A DNA stretch of 64,000 nucleotides from Cryptomeria japonica (taxonomy: Eukaryota; Streptophyta; Pinopsida; Cupressales; Cupressaceae), in contig NC_081410.1 of NCBI RefSeq assembly GCF_030272615.1, positions 146,594,349-146,658,348 of the forward strand. The letters are read 5' to 3'. Below are positions 22,780 through 34,536 of the stretch, one piece after another. The stretch's first letter is position 1, and each line of letters begins with the position of its first letter. Below the pieces are notes generated by a model. It was not told the DNA's origin. It saw only the letters and a program-made list of their open reading frames with translations, and made no database searches. Position numbers and translations under genes: made by a program.

Positions 22780-24050
22780 GTTTACCCTCCATCAAAAGGT
22801 AAAGTTGACAAATCCGACAAACCTTGTGGTGTGGATGGCCCCAGGGTTTCTACGGAGAATTATAGGACTCTGGTTTCTTTGGACTACAACAGAAAATGGA
22901 CTACTTTATTTGGATCAAATCTTAAAGGTAAGGCAATTTCACCTTTTCCCCATAAAGTGGACCCAAAGTCTGTGTCGTGTTCCATTTTTATTCCGGATTG
23001 TATCGTGGAAAAGAATATGGCTAACTTGGCCTCTGTCTTGGTTGGTAAGTTTGTTGGACCTCGTTCTAATATTGAAGTTGTTAGAGCTTGGGTGACCCAA
23101 AAATGGAAGGGAAAGGGTTAGATAGATGTGGTTGCGATGTCCAATGGTTTTTTCTTCTTTTCCTTTATCTGTGAGGAAGACCTACGCTCTGTCTTGGCGG
23201 GTGGCCCTTGGATTATGGGCAAATCCTCGTTGGCTCTCAAAAAATTGGAACTAGGCTTCAACCCAAAAGAATAGGAATGTAATGAGGCTCCTATATGGGT
23301 GTGGTTGCCTGGGTTTGGCTATGGATTATTAGGGTGAAGAAATATTTGTTGGGATTGCAGTGTGCTTCGGTGAGCTCCTTTTAGTTGATTCAATGACTTC
23401 TGCTAAGAGGCGCCTGGTGCATGCCAGGATATGTGTGAATGTAAAACAATCTGCTAACTTGCCAAATGAGATTGACTTGTTCTCAAAACTGGGATGATGG
23501 GTTCAGAAAGTGGAGTATAAATCTATTCCCTTTTAATGCTTTCACTGTAAAAAAGTTGGACACTAGGCTAGGGAATGCCCTTCTAAGCCTAGGTCTAAGA
23601 AGATCTGGAAAAAGAAAGATGAGATGTCGGTAGTGGACCAGGTGGAACGCTTGCCTTTGGGTTCCCCTCCAAGCTTAAAAGAGTGAGTGATGCTTCGACT
23701 TCTCATGTTGATGTGCCAGATCCAAACCCTTTAAACATGGATCCATCGAGTGAGGAAGGGGTTTTAGGGGAAATTCAACTCCCTAGGAGATTTCTCATGG
23801 GGATGAGATTTCGATGGAGGTTAATGGGGAGAAGGATATCCCCATCCACCTAGTTGTTGAAGTCGGTAACTCTACAGAGACAAGGCTGCATGCTGATAAT
23901 TCCCAGGAAGATACTCTGGAAAACTCAAATCCATTTATAGAAGTCATAGCTAAGAACAGAAGAAGGAATTCCTCAAATGGCCATAACTCAACATTGGTGT
24001 CCAGTGGAGTTAAAACTAGAAACTGACAAAAGGCGGACTGTGGGTCTGAT
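22780..24050 (+). pseudogene. LINE ORF1 (DUF4283 and zinc knuckle)
   Basis: The frame is open from 22780. FGSNLKGKAISPFPH, NMANLASVLVGKFVGPRSNI and VRAWVTQKWKGKG (to 23121) are typical of the plant L1 ORF1 DUF4283 region. The domain continues with many stops and shifts to about 23500 (FFFFSFICEEDL, GGPWIMGKSSLALKK). A zinc-knuckle remnant follows around 23540-23585, then a hydrophilic tail to about 24050. It encodes the RNA-binding partner of ORF2. Many stops and frameshifts; clearly dead. Confidence 0.75.
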
Positions 24051-24172
24051 TTGAGGGGAGTGGGGAAGCCACCCAATGTGATTAGCAGAGACAAACATAG
24101 TCTGGCGTCCATTGTTGATGGAGCCCAGAGAACATTACATGACATGGGGATTGGTTCCCCCTCTCCAGTCAA

Positions 24173-27100
24173 ATGAAATTTATATCCTATAATATTAGGG
24201 GATTGAATCATCCCCACAAGCATGATCTTCTATCCAACTTGGTTAGAGATCATAAGCCGGATATTTGTCTTGTTCAAGAAACCAAAATGCCTGGTTGTAT
24301 AGTGAAAAAGATTAAATTGGTTGTTTTCAGAGACTGCAGGAATCATTATGTTGATGTTGATGGGGCGTCTGGTGGAATTGCCACTTTCTGGAATCCTAGA
24401 TTATTAACTGGTAAGATTGTCTTAACTTCTCCTAATCGCATAACTACTAGATTTACCAGTCTTAAAGATGGGTCTTCTTGGATCATATCTAATATCTATG
24501 CCCCAAATGGGAAAAATGCTAGAAAAGTGCTTTGGTCCTCCATCATTAATGCTAGATTGGCCTTCCCTAATGAGAAATGGATCTTATTGGTAGATTTCAA
24601 CACCCCTCTATCTAATTTGGAGAAGGCTGGTGGGATGTTGATTTCGGATGACAGTAGACAGGACCTGGCATATATGATTAACTCTCTGGGATTGTTAGAC
24701 CTGGATCTCCTTGGGGCTAAATTCACTTGGTCTAACAGGAGAAGTGGGGGGGACCTCATTCAAGTTAAGCTGGACCGGGGTATTAGCTCTCCTGAGTGGA
24801 TTCAAGATGCTTCTTGTAGGCTAAATGCGCTTTCCAGAATTGGCTCTAACCACTTCTCTATTAGTCTAAGTGTGTCCCCTCTGACTAGGAGGAAAGCTTT
24901 CCCCTTTCGATTTGAGAAGATGTGGTTGTTAGATCTGGAAATATATGACAAAATTTCTGATTGGTGGAATGTTGATATTCAGGGGACTGCGATGTTTAGA
25001 GTGGCTAAGAAACTCTCCTAGGTCAAGTCCAAAATTCAACATTGGAACCAAGCCTCTTTCGGTAATATTTTTCAAATAAAATAGAAGCTTAAGAAGGATC
25101 TAGATGATGTCCAAAATCAGATTCAAGATGTTGGGTATGATCCTATGATTATGGATAAAGAAATTGAGTTATTAACCAAACTTCATGATATCATCTCCAA
25201 GGAGGAGAAATTTTGGAAGCATAGGTCTAGAGCTTTATGGCTCAAATGTGGTGATAGAAATACGAAGTTTTTTCATACGACCACTCTCAAACATAGGGCA
25301 TCAAACAGAATCAACAAAATCTTGGTGGATCAGTGCTGGATTGATAAGCATGAGGAGCTAAACCAGGAAGCTATTAGATATTTCTCCGCTCTTCTTTATG
25401 ATGATGGTCCTCTTGATGATAATGCTCAAGATGAGATCATGTGGGAGTTTAGTAGCACCGTCTCTTAGCACATGAATAAGGAGCTAACCAGAATTCCCTC
25501 CCATGAAGAGGTTAGAGCTGGGATCTTCTCTTTTGAAGGTAATAAGGTTCCTGGCCATGATTGTTTCCCTATGTTTTTTTTCCAAAACTTTTGGAAGATT
25601 ATCGGTTCTGATATTGTGGAGTTGCGAGAGATTTTTTTGGTTCCAGATCGCTTCTTAAGGAGTTCAATGCCACCTTTTTTTTCCTTATCCCCAAAAATTC
25701 TAATGCCAACTCTTTTCAGGACTTTAGACCCATTAGTTTATGCAATTCGATCTATAAAATCTTCACTAAGATTCTTGTGTTTAGGCTTAAGAAAATCCTC
25801 CCTTCTTTAATTTTGAATCATCAGAATGAGTTTGTCCCTGGTAGACAGATTTTGGATTCTATTGTTGTGGCTCATGAGAATATCCACTCCTTATCTATCA
25901 ATAAGAAGCCTGGTTTTTTGTTGAAGTTGGATCTTTTCAAAGCTTATGATCGGGTCAATTGGAACTTTTTGTTTAAAATGCTTCGATCCTTTGGGTTTGG
26001 AAATCAGTTCATCCAGCTAGTTAATCAGTGTGTGTCCACTCCTTAATTTTCGGTTTTGATCAATGGCTTTGTGTCTGGTTTATTCTCTGTGTTGAGGGGT
26101 ATTAGATAGGGGGATCCTCCTTCCCCTTTCCTTTTTATTCTGATGAGCAAAGCGTTCAGTAAAATTATCCAAAGAGAAGTCAAAAAGAGCAACCTGTTGG
26201 GTTTACGACCCTCTTCCCAAGCTATAGTTTTCTCCCACAAGCAATTTGTGGATGATACCTTATTGATGGGGGAAAGCTCAATTAAAGAAGCAAAAACTCT
26301 TAAAGTTGTTTTGGATATATATGAGAAAGGAATTGGGCAAAAAATCAGCCTTTCTAAAAGCTCCATTTTTTTCATGAATACCCCTGAGCATAGAAAAATG
26401 AAGATTGCCAATATTTTGGGTTGTAAGATGGTAGCCCTTCCTGATTCCTATTTGGGCTTACCCCTGTGCGTGAGACCTGCCCTAAATTCCTTTTGGTCTA
26501 GTCTGATTAATAGATTCCAAAACAAGTTGGTTGGATGGAAAGGGGCTTTGTTAAGTCAAGCTGGTAAACTTTAGTTGATCAAGGCTTCACCTCATAATCT
26601 TTCAGTCTATGCTATGAGTCTCTTTAAAATCCTTGTCAAATTTGTTGATAGAATGGAAATAATACATAAGCATTTTCTTTGGTCGGGCACTGAATCCAAG
26701 AATAGACTTCATTTAGTTTCCTGGGACCAAGTCTACTTACCCAGAAATAGGGGAGGTCTAGACATAACGCATTTGAGAGACTTCAACAGGGCTCTAATGG
26801 CTAAGCAATTTTGGAGATGTGTAAAGGAGAGTAACGAATGGATTGATATTTTCAAGGGCAAATACCAAATTCATGGTTTCTAAAGGATAATGGAAAATTA
26901 TACCCTACCGACTTCGGCTTTTGATCTGTCGAACAACTTCTTCAGTTCCAACCCCATTATCAATCAAGGAAGTAGATGGCTTATGGGGAATGGGAGAAAT
27001 ATCAGGTTATGGGATGACTAGTGGACGGGAGAGGGGCCACTGTCTCATTTGTTGTGGGCTCCCCAATTTAAAGAATAATGCATTAGATTGATTGGCGCCT

Positions 27101-28410
27101 GGGTGGCAAATTATATCAAAGATGGAGTCTGGGTGGACCTCACAAGGTTCGATGCTTCTTTGGTGCCTTTTCAACCTTGGCTTAACCTTATCCACATCCC
27201 CTCCTCTCAGGTGGAGGACTTGGTCATTTGGAATGGGTCTACTTTTGGACAGTTAGTGGTGGCGGATTCTTTCAGGATCATTACCAGGTCTTTTTCTCCT
27301 GCCCCCTTTTGGGTAGGAGTTTGGAATAAGCTCTTATTTCATAAAATTAACATTTTCTTTTGGTTGTTTATGCAGGATAAGATCTCTACCACTGATAATC
27401 TATGTAAATGTGGTCTCCCCATCACCAATATATGTTTTTTTATGTAAAGAAGAAGTTGAAAATGTTGGACATCTGCTATTACATTGCTCCTTTGCTAGGG
27501 ATATTTGGGCTTTCTTCCTCAATCTGTGGAATACTAATTGGGTCTCCCCTGATTCTATACAGAACTTTTGGTGCCAATGGAAGTGCCCATTTGGTAACCA
27601 TGCACTTGCTATTCTGTGGAACATCTCCCTGCATTATATTGCCTGGGGTATATGGAAGGAAAGAAATAATAGGGTTTTTAGAGATATGGAGTCCACGACT
27701 CAAGTGGTGGCGATCAGAATAAGGAATGCTATTAAGGAAAACTTTCTCAATTATTGCCTTGGTAGGAAAAATGACCCTCCACTTAACTCTAACCAGGAGG
27801 AATGGGACACTATTAGAAGATGGCAGATTTGCTGGAATATCTTTGTTCCAGTCTATAAAATAAAACATAGCAAAGTGAATGTTTTATGGCATCTGCCTCC
27901 TTTGGGGTGGATCAAAATCAATATCGATGGGGCAGCCAAGGGAAATCTTGGGCCGATAGGTTGTGGGGGAGTGATGAGGAATCACTTGGATTTGTTGGTC
28001 TCTGCGGGGACGCTCCCTTTGGGCACCCAAACTAACCATTATGCGGAAGCCAACGTTGCCTACATAGGGCTACACATGGCGAGAAAGGAAGGCTTTAGAC
28101 GGGTCTGGTTGGAAAGTGACTCACTCAACATTGTGAGTGCATCAGGGGTAGTACAGAGCCAAGATGGACTATTTTGAACCTGATTAAGGATTGTCTTGAA
28201 ATGATTGCCGGTCTGGAGGAGTTAAAGATTTCACACATTTTCTGGGAAGGAAATATACTGGCGGATCATGTTGCCAACCTGGTTGTTGAAAACGTGGCGA
28301 TTAGATGGTGGAGAGGAAGGGAAACCTTCCCAAAAACTCTGTGCGACCTGGCAATAAATGATGTCGATATCTTTGGCCTTACAAATGAATTTAATGATGA
28401 GAGACTATGA
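24173..28410 (+). pseudogene. LINE ORF2: endonuclease, reverse transcriptase, zinc-binding, RNase H
   Basis: Starts MKFISYNIRGLNHPHK at 24173 with ICLVQETK, the endonuclease Glu block; the endonuclease occupies about 24173-24900. The reverse transcriptase is at about 25480-26500: FVPGRQILDSIVVAHE, LKLDLFKAYDRVNW, catalytic FVDD at 26245-26256, and YLGLPL. The RT-type zinc-binding domain is at about 27340-27530, split by a frameshift near 27410. The RNase H domain is at about 27905-28330, with NIDGAAKGN, HYAEAN, LESDS and ILADHVAN giving all four acidic positions. Stops at 25019, 25466, 26044, 26107, 26572 and 26881, plus at least three frameshifts (near 25.7, 27.4 and 28.17 kb), inactivate it. 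Order and domains match plant L1 pol. Confidence 0.9.
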
Positions 28411-28553
28411 TGGGATGGGCGTCGTTGGGAAGGTATTTCAAATTATTACCACTTTGAGAAGCTCTAGAAACTTCAGCTCGCCTTGTTTCTGGTTTAGTTT
28501 TTTTTCTGGTTTTGCACCTGGTTTGCAGTTGTTTGGATTGCTTGCGTAACAAA

Positions 28554-29917
28554 ATGGGTGTTGACAAGAATAGGCATGAACCCAAGACCTATGATAAGTG
28601 GAGAAAGAATAAGGAGGTCTGGGAGGAAATCTCTGGCGATGGGATGGTTACTGAAATCCTTGTCAAAGGGTGGAAAAAGGGTATGTTGGTTGTTTATGGG
28701 ATAAAATTCTATGTTGACAAAACCCTGGTTGCCACTGTTACTAGAATTTCTACTAAGGGCAAGAAATTTTATAGAGAGAGGAAGTCTGGTGAGGAGGCCA
28801 TCGCTGCTTTTTTGGACAAGGAAAAGGAACGACGAAGGGTGACTAAAATGGCGGATGGTGGATACAACATGAAAGACTTGAATTCTCTCTGGGCTGACAT
28901 GACGGATTTCATCATGAGGTATATCACTCTTGATGGCAGATTTGCCAGTACTTTCTCGTATCATTTTACAATTTTAAACCATTTTAGGCATGGTAAAATT
29001 ATCTCCTTCCTGTTCTACTTGGTTTCATCCTTGGAAAATAGTTTATCCAAACATGTTGAGAACCAGGAAAATAGTTTATCATGTTAATCATGGATTATGC
29101 CAAAGCTCATGAAGTTAAACCTTCCCCCATGGATAAAACCCACATTTATTCCTCTAACCTTGAGGTGCAGTTTTTTTCTGATACGGAGATGGATGAGGAG
29201 GATAGTGGTAATGCCCTTGATTGGCGTGATATTAAGGATTCAGAGGATCATGAGTATAGACCAAATAAAGAAGGGGAGCCTATAGTGACCCCTGGAACTA
29301 ACAGCAGTAGGAAAATCAATCCTCCAAGGTGGGCTGCAAGCAAGTTTAAGTCCAGTAGCAGGAAAATGCAAGACCTAGAGCCACCGGTAAGGAAGAAAAT
29401 GAAATTGACCAAGTTGCGTGGGTCCAAAGACAAGGACCACGAGATTATGTTAGACATCCCCATCAATGTGGATAACGAGGAACAAGAGATCATGAATAAA
29501 GAAAATGAAGGTGGTCAAAAGGGGGAGAAGGTGCTAGAAGACGTGATTTTGGAGGTCACTAGGGGGCAGGAGAGATGCTAGAGGTGAGTTGGTAAGGAAA
29601 TTGGAACCTTGAAAGATGGGATTAAGGACTGTATTGATGCTTTCATAGATTCCCCTAGGCCTAGTAAAACTGAGAAGCTCATGAGCTTGACTCAGAAGTT
29701 GTCTCATGATGCCGAAACTATGAAGATCAACCACGACCGCAAAATTGATAAGCTGGAAGAGTATGTGGTTGACATCAAAGACATTCAAAATAATCTGGTG
29801 GAAATTAGCAGGGAGGCGATGAGTAACAGCACTGAGGGTTTGAAAAAAATCATTGCCATGATTGCAGACTATAGAACCAGACCCATAGCCAGTGATCCTC
29901 CCTTGGGGGAAAAATAA
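28554..29917 (+). pseudogene. Third reading frame of the LINE, downstream of RNase H
   Basis: Begins MGVDKNRHEPKTYDKWRKN at 28554, 140 bp after the RNase H stop. The first part (to 29087) looks globular, with GKKFYRERKSGEEA, then GGYNM, FIMRYITLDGRF and YHFTILNHFRHG. A second frame starts at 29081 (ATGTTAA overlap with the first stop) and encodes a charged, low-complexity region with basic patches. A third piece at 29609-29917, in the second frame after a stop, is predicted coiled coil (KIDKLEEYVVDIKDIQNNL). An SKSQSQSQGQG tail may continue to about 30079 in another frame. I do not recognise the family. Ordinary plant L1 elements have two ORFs, so this is unusual; the alternative is an unrelated sequence inserted at the LINE 3' end. 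Confidence 0.5.
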
Positions 29918-30319
29918 AAAAAGGATTCTTTAGAGGGTGGCGAGAGTGTTGCTGGAGGGAAGACTATTTTCGGGTCCCTCTACTAGGAGCAAGAGCCAGA
30001 GCCAAAGCCAAGGCCAAGGTATCTCCAAATTCATCATGGAGGATCTGGATCTGGAGAAAATCAACAAGAAGATTATTTAGAAGAATTCTGAACTGGTGCA
30101 CTCTCTCAATTGAGTGCTTTTTATCATTTTTTGGGGCTTTTCTTATTGTTTTTGGCTTTGGGTTTGTGTGGGGTTTGTCCCCTGTTTCGCTTGTGTTTAA
30201 TGTATGTTTGGCTACTGGCCTTGGTTTGTAAAACTTTGGGTTTCAGGTCCCTATAAAACTCATTTATCTTTATCAAAAACATGGGGGATCTTGTAAATGT
30301 GGGATATGATTTACAAGAT

Positions 30320-30580
30320 AACTTTGGTTTGATAATTCAATTGTTTTTATTATCTTCAATGCATTATTAACCAAAATGGAGGGGGAAAAGTGAAAAAATA
30401 TGCTTAAAATAAAATAGTTAGTTTTAGGTAGAGTGCTAGCCAAGTGATTTCATTTCTATAAAATTAAACGTGTTCCTACTTCTAGATTCGATTGTGTATA
30501 TTTTTTTGCATCAACATTTTGGATCACACTCTGTGATCTCTGATCAGGATGATAGAGAGCATAAGGAGATGAATATCCTC
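30320..30580 (+). repeat. ~260-bp direct repeat, copy 1
   Basis: Contains ACTTTGGTTTGATAATTCAA, ATATGCTTAAA, AGTTAGTTTTAGGTAGAGTG, GATTGTGTATATTTTTTTGC and GGATCACACTCTGTGATCTC. The same order recurs at 31370-31620. It may be the end of an LTR or of a non-autonomous element whose two ends lie about 1.05 kb apart. Confidence 0.7.
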
Positions 30581-31130
30581 CTTATATTTGAATTAAATGC
30601 TTTGAGATATAAAAAAGACCATCTTTGCTAGAAAGTGGGTTGAAATGGGTATCACTTACCAAGTTTTGAAGAAAGTTTGGTATTGAAGTCTATTATTTCT
30701 TCTTACAAATCCCTCTTATTTATTATTATTTGTTACAACAATAAGGATTTGTCTCATTCTATTTTGAAAGGCTTTAAAAAGCATCTATGAGTTGATCCCA
30801 AGTGGCTACAAAAATTGAAGTAAAATATCTATACTCAAGAAACCTTAATGTCATACCTTGTTGGGTGATGTAATGCAAAGTGTAGATATGTGCACCTTTT
30901 TTGGGGATTTTTAAAGTTCTCTTGCAAACTTTACTTTTCTAAATATTTGAAATTGTTTGTAGGGACAATGTCCCATGCCACTATGAGAGTTGGAAATATT
31001 AAAGTTTTTCCATTATTCTATTTTATGAAATGTCTTTAAGCTCATAGAATTTCCATTGAAGGGAATGGAGGTGATGGTGGACTTAAGTTGGCAACTCTTT
31101 TTTCTTGGAGGAATAATCAAATGTGTGCAT

Positions 31131-31167
31131 TTTTCAAAAAAAAAAGAAAGAAAGAAAGAAGAAAGAT
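31131..31167 (+). repeat. GAAA microsatellite
   Basis: A-run followed by (GAAA)n and GAAGAAAG, about 35 bp. Confidence 0.7.
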
Positions 31168-31369
31168 GTAATTAGTAGATAAAGGTGGTTGGATGTAAAC
31201 TATTTGGCTATAGGTCTCTTTCTCATAAATATGGTAGTTTCTACAATTAAAGCTTTGTGGATTTATCTTAATTGCATTAAATTGTCTTTGGGCTCTATTA
31301 GGCATGCCAAAACTATTAATATTCAAATTTATATTTTCACGCACCTCAATACCAATATGAAGGATCAGA

Positions 31370-31620
31370 CAACTTTGGATTGATGATTCAATTGTTGATC
31401 TTCAATGTATTACTAACCAAAATTGAGGGGAAAGTAAAAAAATATGCTTAAAGTAGAATAGTTAGTTTTAGGTAGAGTGCTAGCCAAGTGATTTAATTTC
31501 TATGAAATTAAACTTCTTGTTGCTTCTCGATTTGATCGTGTATATTTTTTTGCATCAACGTTTTAGATCACACTCTGTGATCTATCTTAGGATGATAAAG
31601 AGCATAAGGAGATGAATATC
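31370..31620 (+). repeat. ~260-bp direct repeat, copy 2, with inverted tail to 31690
   Basis: Second copy of the 30320 block, roughly 88% similar by eye. From 31618 to about 31690 the end is repeated in reverse complement (ATAGATCACAAAATGCGATC, TTGATGCAAAAAAATATACA), so the copy ends in a hairpin. Confidence 0.7.
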
Positions 31621-31959
31621 GAGATGATAGATCACAAAATGCGATCTAAAATATTGATGCAAAAAAATATACACAATCAAATCTAGTCACAACAAGTTTA
31701 ATCTATTGGAGCCGTCTATTCTCCATACAAAACAACACCTGACCAACAACACAAAATCTGCAAAGCGCAACAGATCTTTACACGATTTCTAATGATTCGA
31801 TCCTCTTAATCTACCTTCTCAATGTTATTAAAATGAAAATTTTAAAAAATATATACATTATACAAACTTATATTTTTAATTAGATACTGTTTTATATGAA
31901 AAATAACCATCACCTAATCTAATTATATATCTAACCTTCTAAATTTTTCTCAAATTGCA

Positions 31960-32230
31960 AGAGTTTGTTGACCGGGAGGAGGAGCACCACTCCCAGTCAA
32001 CGGTAAACTTTGAATTCTAGGCGGTTGCAAGTTAAATCAGAAAAGCATCCGTATAACGAATTATTTTATCTACTCCGTTGACAAAACGGTATCTAGCGCT
32101 TTCTTTTCTATGGTTAGCTGCTCACGTACCAGCAATCTCATCCGTAATGCCATGGATTAAATGACACGTGGCCGTCATCTATAAGAATTCACTGGCAGAC
32201 GGCCGGCAAGGTCTTTTCACTATTCTTGTC
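31960..32230. other. Higher-GC island with G-box-like motif, no gene
   Basis: Contains GACACGTGGCC (ABRE/G-box core) at about 32161 and TATAAGAATTC at 32181, with an inverted GACCGGGAGG-AGCACCACTCC piece at 31972. It could be a fragment of a promoter or of an element end. No reading frame follows on either side. Confidence 0.25.
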
Positions 32231-32239
32231 ACATGTGAC

Positions 32240-33860
32240 CTTTTTTATTTATTAAGAAGTTAAAAATTCAATATTGTGTAATACTCTAATATTGATTAAT
32301 TGATAAATATGGTCAAATGTATATTTACAATGTTGGAGATAATTTGTAAATGTTCCACTAGCTGTATAATTTCTCAATTCAAAATTTTAATGATAAACAT
32401 TTGAAAGTGTTGATCATTAGAAAAGTAACATGAATATGATAAGGACACAATTTCATAAAATGGGTTGTTTCGATTCAATTTCAAATCATAAGTTACTTTT
32501 AAAATTTAATTTTAATTTATTTTTTAATGTGTTAGTGATGAAAATTGCATTTGAGTAATTTTTGGTACATTTTGATTAGAGTTTTTTAGAATACAATTAT
32601 ATATTTATAAGTATTATCTATTTTATTACATGATTTTGGTTCATAATATTAATTTATTTTGATTGTATTAATATTTATTTTTAGAAATTAGTTATGATCA
32701 ATATGGCTCTTATTGCTATCTTAGATTAAATATATGGGTTTAGAATTGACATATTATTTTTGCAGCTACAAATCTAAACTTCAAAATGTTGAATCATTGG
32801 GTGTGATTTGAAAAGTTGAACACAAATACATACACAATTTTATCCCAAAAAACTCTTTCAGAATTTATGGATTGTGGTAAAGCCCATACCATACAAACCT
32901 CAAATTTTTAAAATTCAAAATTTAAATTTAAACATTATCATCATTTCCACTAGGTGTTGTGAGTTGTGAATCTACCTAGCGCGTGTTTGAATTTATTTGT
33001 GTGCTTTGTTGTTCTATTTAAAAAGTAGTCATTCGTTCATTCAAAATAATGTCAAATACCTTAATCCACTTGCATGTCATCACAAAAACATCATTAAAGA
33101 ATCTAATTGTATTATCAAAGTAAACATTATCCTAGGTCATTGTATGCTTGCTTATTATCCCCAATCAGTTTATCATAATTAAATTGGTCTACCAAGGGGT
33201 TTGAATAGAGAGAATACAACCCTCATAATTCAAAGGATTCTCCAAATACAAATATAAACACCTCTAGTTCCTTGCAATAATTTGAACATGAGAAGATTAA
33301 AGAAAATTATTTTATTTGTCAAATTTTAGTCAATTCATTCTCGCAAGTATAGGTTTACTTTTACACATCAATTCACTTATGGAAGTGCATATTTGAACCA
33401 TATAAGAGCATAATCAATTTACAAACTTGAACATAGCATTTATTTAGATATAACATAAGGACAAATTAATCCCCCAACATCTACAAAATCATTTTCCCAT
33501 AAATGGATTCAAGCTAAGTATTGTATTTAATTCATTTAAATGCACTATTCATTAGTGCCAATCACAACTCTTAAATATAGGCTAATTTGTTTAGTTAAAT
33601 GTTTATATATTTACTTGGATTGAATATTTGTGTGATTTATTCCCTTATATTTTCTAAAGTTGGCATTTTTATACGACCTTTGGTTTTGACTTAAGGTTTA
33701 TTCCTTATTTATTAGAGATATTTAGATCTAATTTTTTTATTACATATATTATGTTAGTTTTGATTAGGGTTTGGGTCCAACCTCATTCATAATTTAGTGT
33801 TTTACTTCATTAGGTTTTAACTTTTTTTATTTTTTTATTCTTGCACCACCTACCTTCCCT
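32240..33860. other. AT-rich spacer
   Basis: No gene, repeat or RNA recognised over about 1.6 kb. Confidence 0.45.
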
Positions 33861-33872
33861 TATGAGCTTTTA

Positions 33873-34406
33873 TTGCTAGATTTGTATCATGGATGTATTT
33901 CCCCCCTTTCCTTTCCAAATTCACTTTCTATGTCATTATGTTTTATGATGATGGTGCTTTTGTGGTCTATGAGAGCGACTTTAGCTACTACTTCAACCTT
34001 ACATTCACTTAATACATCTAGGGACATTGATTCATGTGATGTATCTAGGGAGCATATCCTTTATCTATTTCATGATAGTTCTCCTAGACATTGTGGACTT
34101 CTCTTATTACAACCTTCCTTGAGGATCCAAGTGTTAGTTTGTATGATAGATGCATATATTTCACCTTCATTTAAATGTAGTGATGATGCACATTCTCCCA
34201 TATCTAATGATGTACTTATCAATTCAATATTATACATTTATTTAATTATATTAAAGGTAAGATGTGTGATGATTGCACTTATTCTATCATTTGTGATGAA
34301 CTTATACATGATACAACTTTTTTTATGTTCACTTTCACATAAGGTTGTGACCCTTATGCAGTCCATGGTAACATTTCTCTATCTTCTACAACTCATGATC
34401 AATTGA
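33873..34406 (+). CDS. 177-codon open frame, unknown, low support
   Basis: The longest open frame in this area. Composition is Leu/Ser/Met-rich with hydrophobic stretches, but there is no domain I recognise, and neighbouring frames give equally plausible short peptides. It lies immediately upstream of an LTR-like boundary at 34537, so it may be degenerate internal sequence of an LTR element. I would not treat it as a host gene. Confidence 0.15.
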   Translation: MLDLYHGCISPLSFPNSLSMSLCFMMMVLLWSMRATLATTSTLHSLNTSRDIDSCDVSREHILYLFHDSSPRHCGLLLLQPSLRIQVLVCMIDAYISPSFKCSDDAHSPISNDVLINSILYIYLIILKVRCVMIALILSFVMNLYMIQLFLCSLSHKVVTLMQSMVTFLYLLQLMIN

Positions 34407-34536
34407 CAATAGGCTTAGTTATGAGTATAGTGATAGTTTTATATGTTCTTGTAACAAGGTTGATGACTCTTTGTTTCATGATGATTTGGTTTTTGAAGCA
34501 CTCTTTAGATGTACTTATGATAGATTCATTTAGTAG

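Larger units (their letters stand above)
22780..30280 (+). mobile_element. L1-type LINE with RNase H and a third reading frame
   Basis: ORF1, ORF2 and a third frame in order, all on the plus strand, followed by ~200 bp of 3' UTR-like sequence ending CTCATTTATCTTTATCAAAAA near 30278. There is no poly(A) between RNase H and the third frame. The 5' end probably lies between 22440 and 22740. No target-site duplication was found. Confidence 0.7.

Noticed and set aside
23795-24223. 142-codon minus-strand frame
   Set aside because: Antisense of the LINE ORF1 tail and ORF2 start, where the plus strand has a clear endonuclease.
32155-32195. Functional promoter from the ACGTGGC and TATAAG motifs
   Set aside because: No gene follows on either strand; such short motifs occur by chance.
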